Origin: Thermoprotei archaeon
GTDB taxonomy: Archaea; Thermoproteota; Methanomethylicia; Nezhaarchaeales; WYZ-LMO8
Length of the DNA stretch: 5,257 nt
NCBI GenBank assembly: GCA_003650865.1
Contig: QMSN01000085.1
Coordinates: 1-5,257 of the forward strand
Direction of reading: 5' to 3'
Each line of letters starts with the position of its first letter. The first letter of the stretch is position 1. This document shows, piece by piece, positions 5,158 through 5,257 of this stretch. Both the position numbers and the translations under genes were made by a program. The notes under the pieces are model-generated. The model saw only the letters and a program-made list of their open reading frames with translations. It did not search any database and was not told the DNA's origin.

Positions 5158-5257
5158 CTAGGGCTTTAGAAGCACTATGAGCGTGACCTCCGGCGGGGTT
5201 AAGAAGCGAATGGGCATGAGGCTCGTCCCCACACCCCTATTGACGTACATCAATGTC
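5158..5257 (-). CDS. Metallophosphoesterase (calcineurin-like), C-terminal fragment cut by window edge
   Basis: Only the last 32 residues are visible before a TAG stop; the gene continues beyond the window. YVNRGVGTSLMPIRFLTPPE, followed by VTLIVL, matches the conserved C-terminal end of calcineurin-like phosphoesterases of the YkuE/YaeI type, in which 'RGLGTS-x2-PIRF-x2-PPE' precedes the final beta strand. The metal-binding histidines and aspartates lie upstream, outside the window, so substrate and localisation cannot be judged; members of this group are often membrane-anchored. It is transcribed in the same direction as the DUF166 gene, 135 bp upstream of it, with a possible terminator between, so the two are probably not one operon. 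Confidence 0.75.
   Translation of the reverse strand, partial: TLMYVNRGVGTSLMPIRFLTPPEVTLIVLLKP

Noticed and set aside
4307..5161. Several + strand open frames opposite the DUF166 gene
   Set aside because: They are antisense to a gene with clear conserved blocks and their translations resemble no protein family.
1..5257. CRISPR array, transposon ends, tRNA or rRNA genes
   Set aside because: No regularly spaced direct repeats, transposase motifs or cloverleaf-like segments were found by eye; nearly all bases are in recognised genes.

Overview
The window looks like chromosomal DNA of a thermophilic archaeon, probably of the Thermoproteota (crenarchaeal) type. This is inferred from AGG/AGA-dominated arginine codons, frequent ATA isoleucine codons, GTG starts, GGAGGTGA-like ribosome binding sites, TATA-box-like elements about 27-30 nt from start codons, and the presence of a DUF166 protein. 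The lineage cannot be fixed from this window alone.

Region 1 (1-3634, + strand) is the distal part of a histidine biosynthesis operon in the order hisC (5' truncated by the window edge) - hisB - hisH - hisA - hisF. Gaps are 48 nt or less and three of the junctions carry Shine-Dalgarno-like sequences. The five enzymes cover consecutive central steps: HisA isomerises ProFAR to PRFAR, the HisH-HisF complex turns PRFAR plus glutamine into imidazole glycerol phosphate and AICAR, HisB dehydrates this to imidazole acetol phosphate, and HisC transaminates it to histidinol phosphate. The first steps (HisG, HisE, HisI) and the last ones (histidinol-phosphate phosphatase, HisD) are not encoded here. As hisF is the last gene of the run, they must lie upstream or elsewhere.

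Region 2 (3629-5022, - strand) runs convergently. It holds a small cysteine-free ferritin-like/rubrerythrin-type diiron protein of 118 aa, whose stop codon overlaps that of hisF inside a perfect 14-bp palindrome, and a 319-aa DUF166 protein with a cysteine cluster and an unusual N-terminal extension. Both are preceded by TATA-like elements placed as for leaderless or nearly leaderless transcripts.

Region 3 (5023-5257) is a 135-bp intergenic stretch with a T/A-rich inverted repeat (possible terminator), then the C-terminal 32 residues of a calcineurin-like metallophosphoesterase on the - strand, cut by the window edge.

I saw no RNA gene, mobile element or CRISPR array, and no evident novel multi-gene system. 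The points most worth following are the DUF166 protein (function unknown), the 18-residue insertion in HisF, active-site-region deviations in HisA and HisB, and the shared palindromic stop of the convergent genes.
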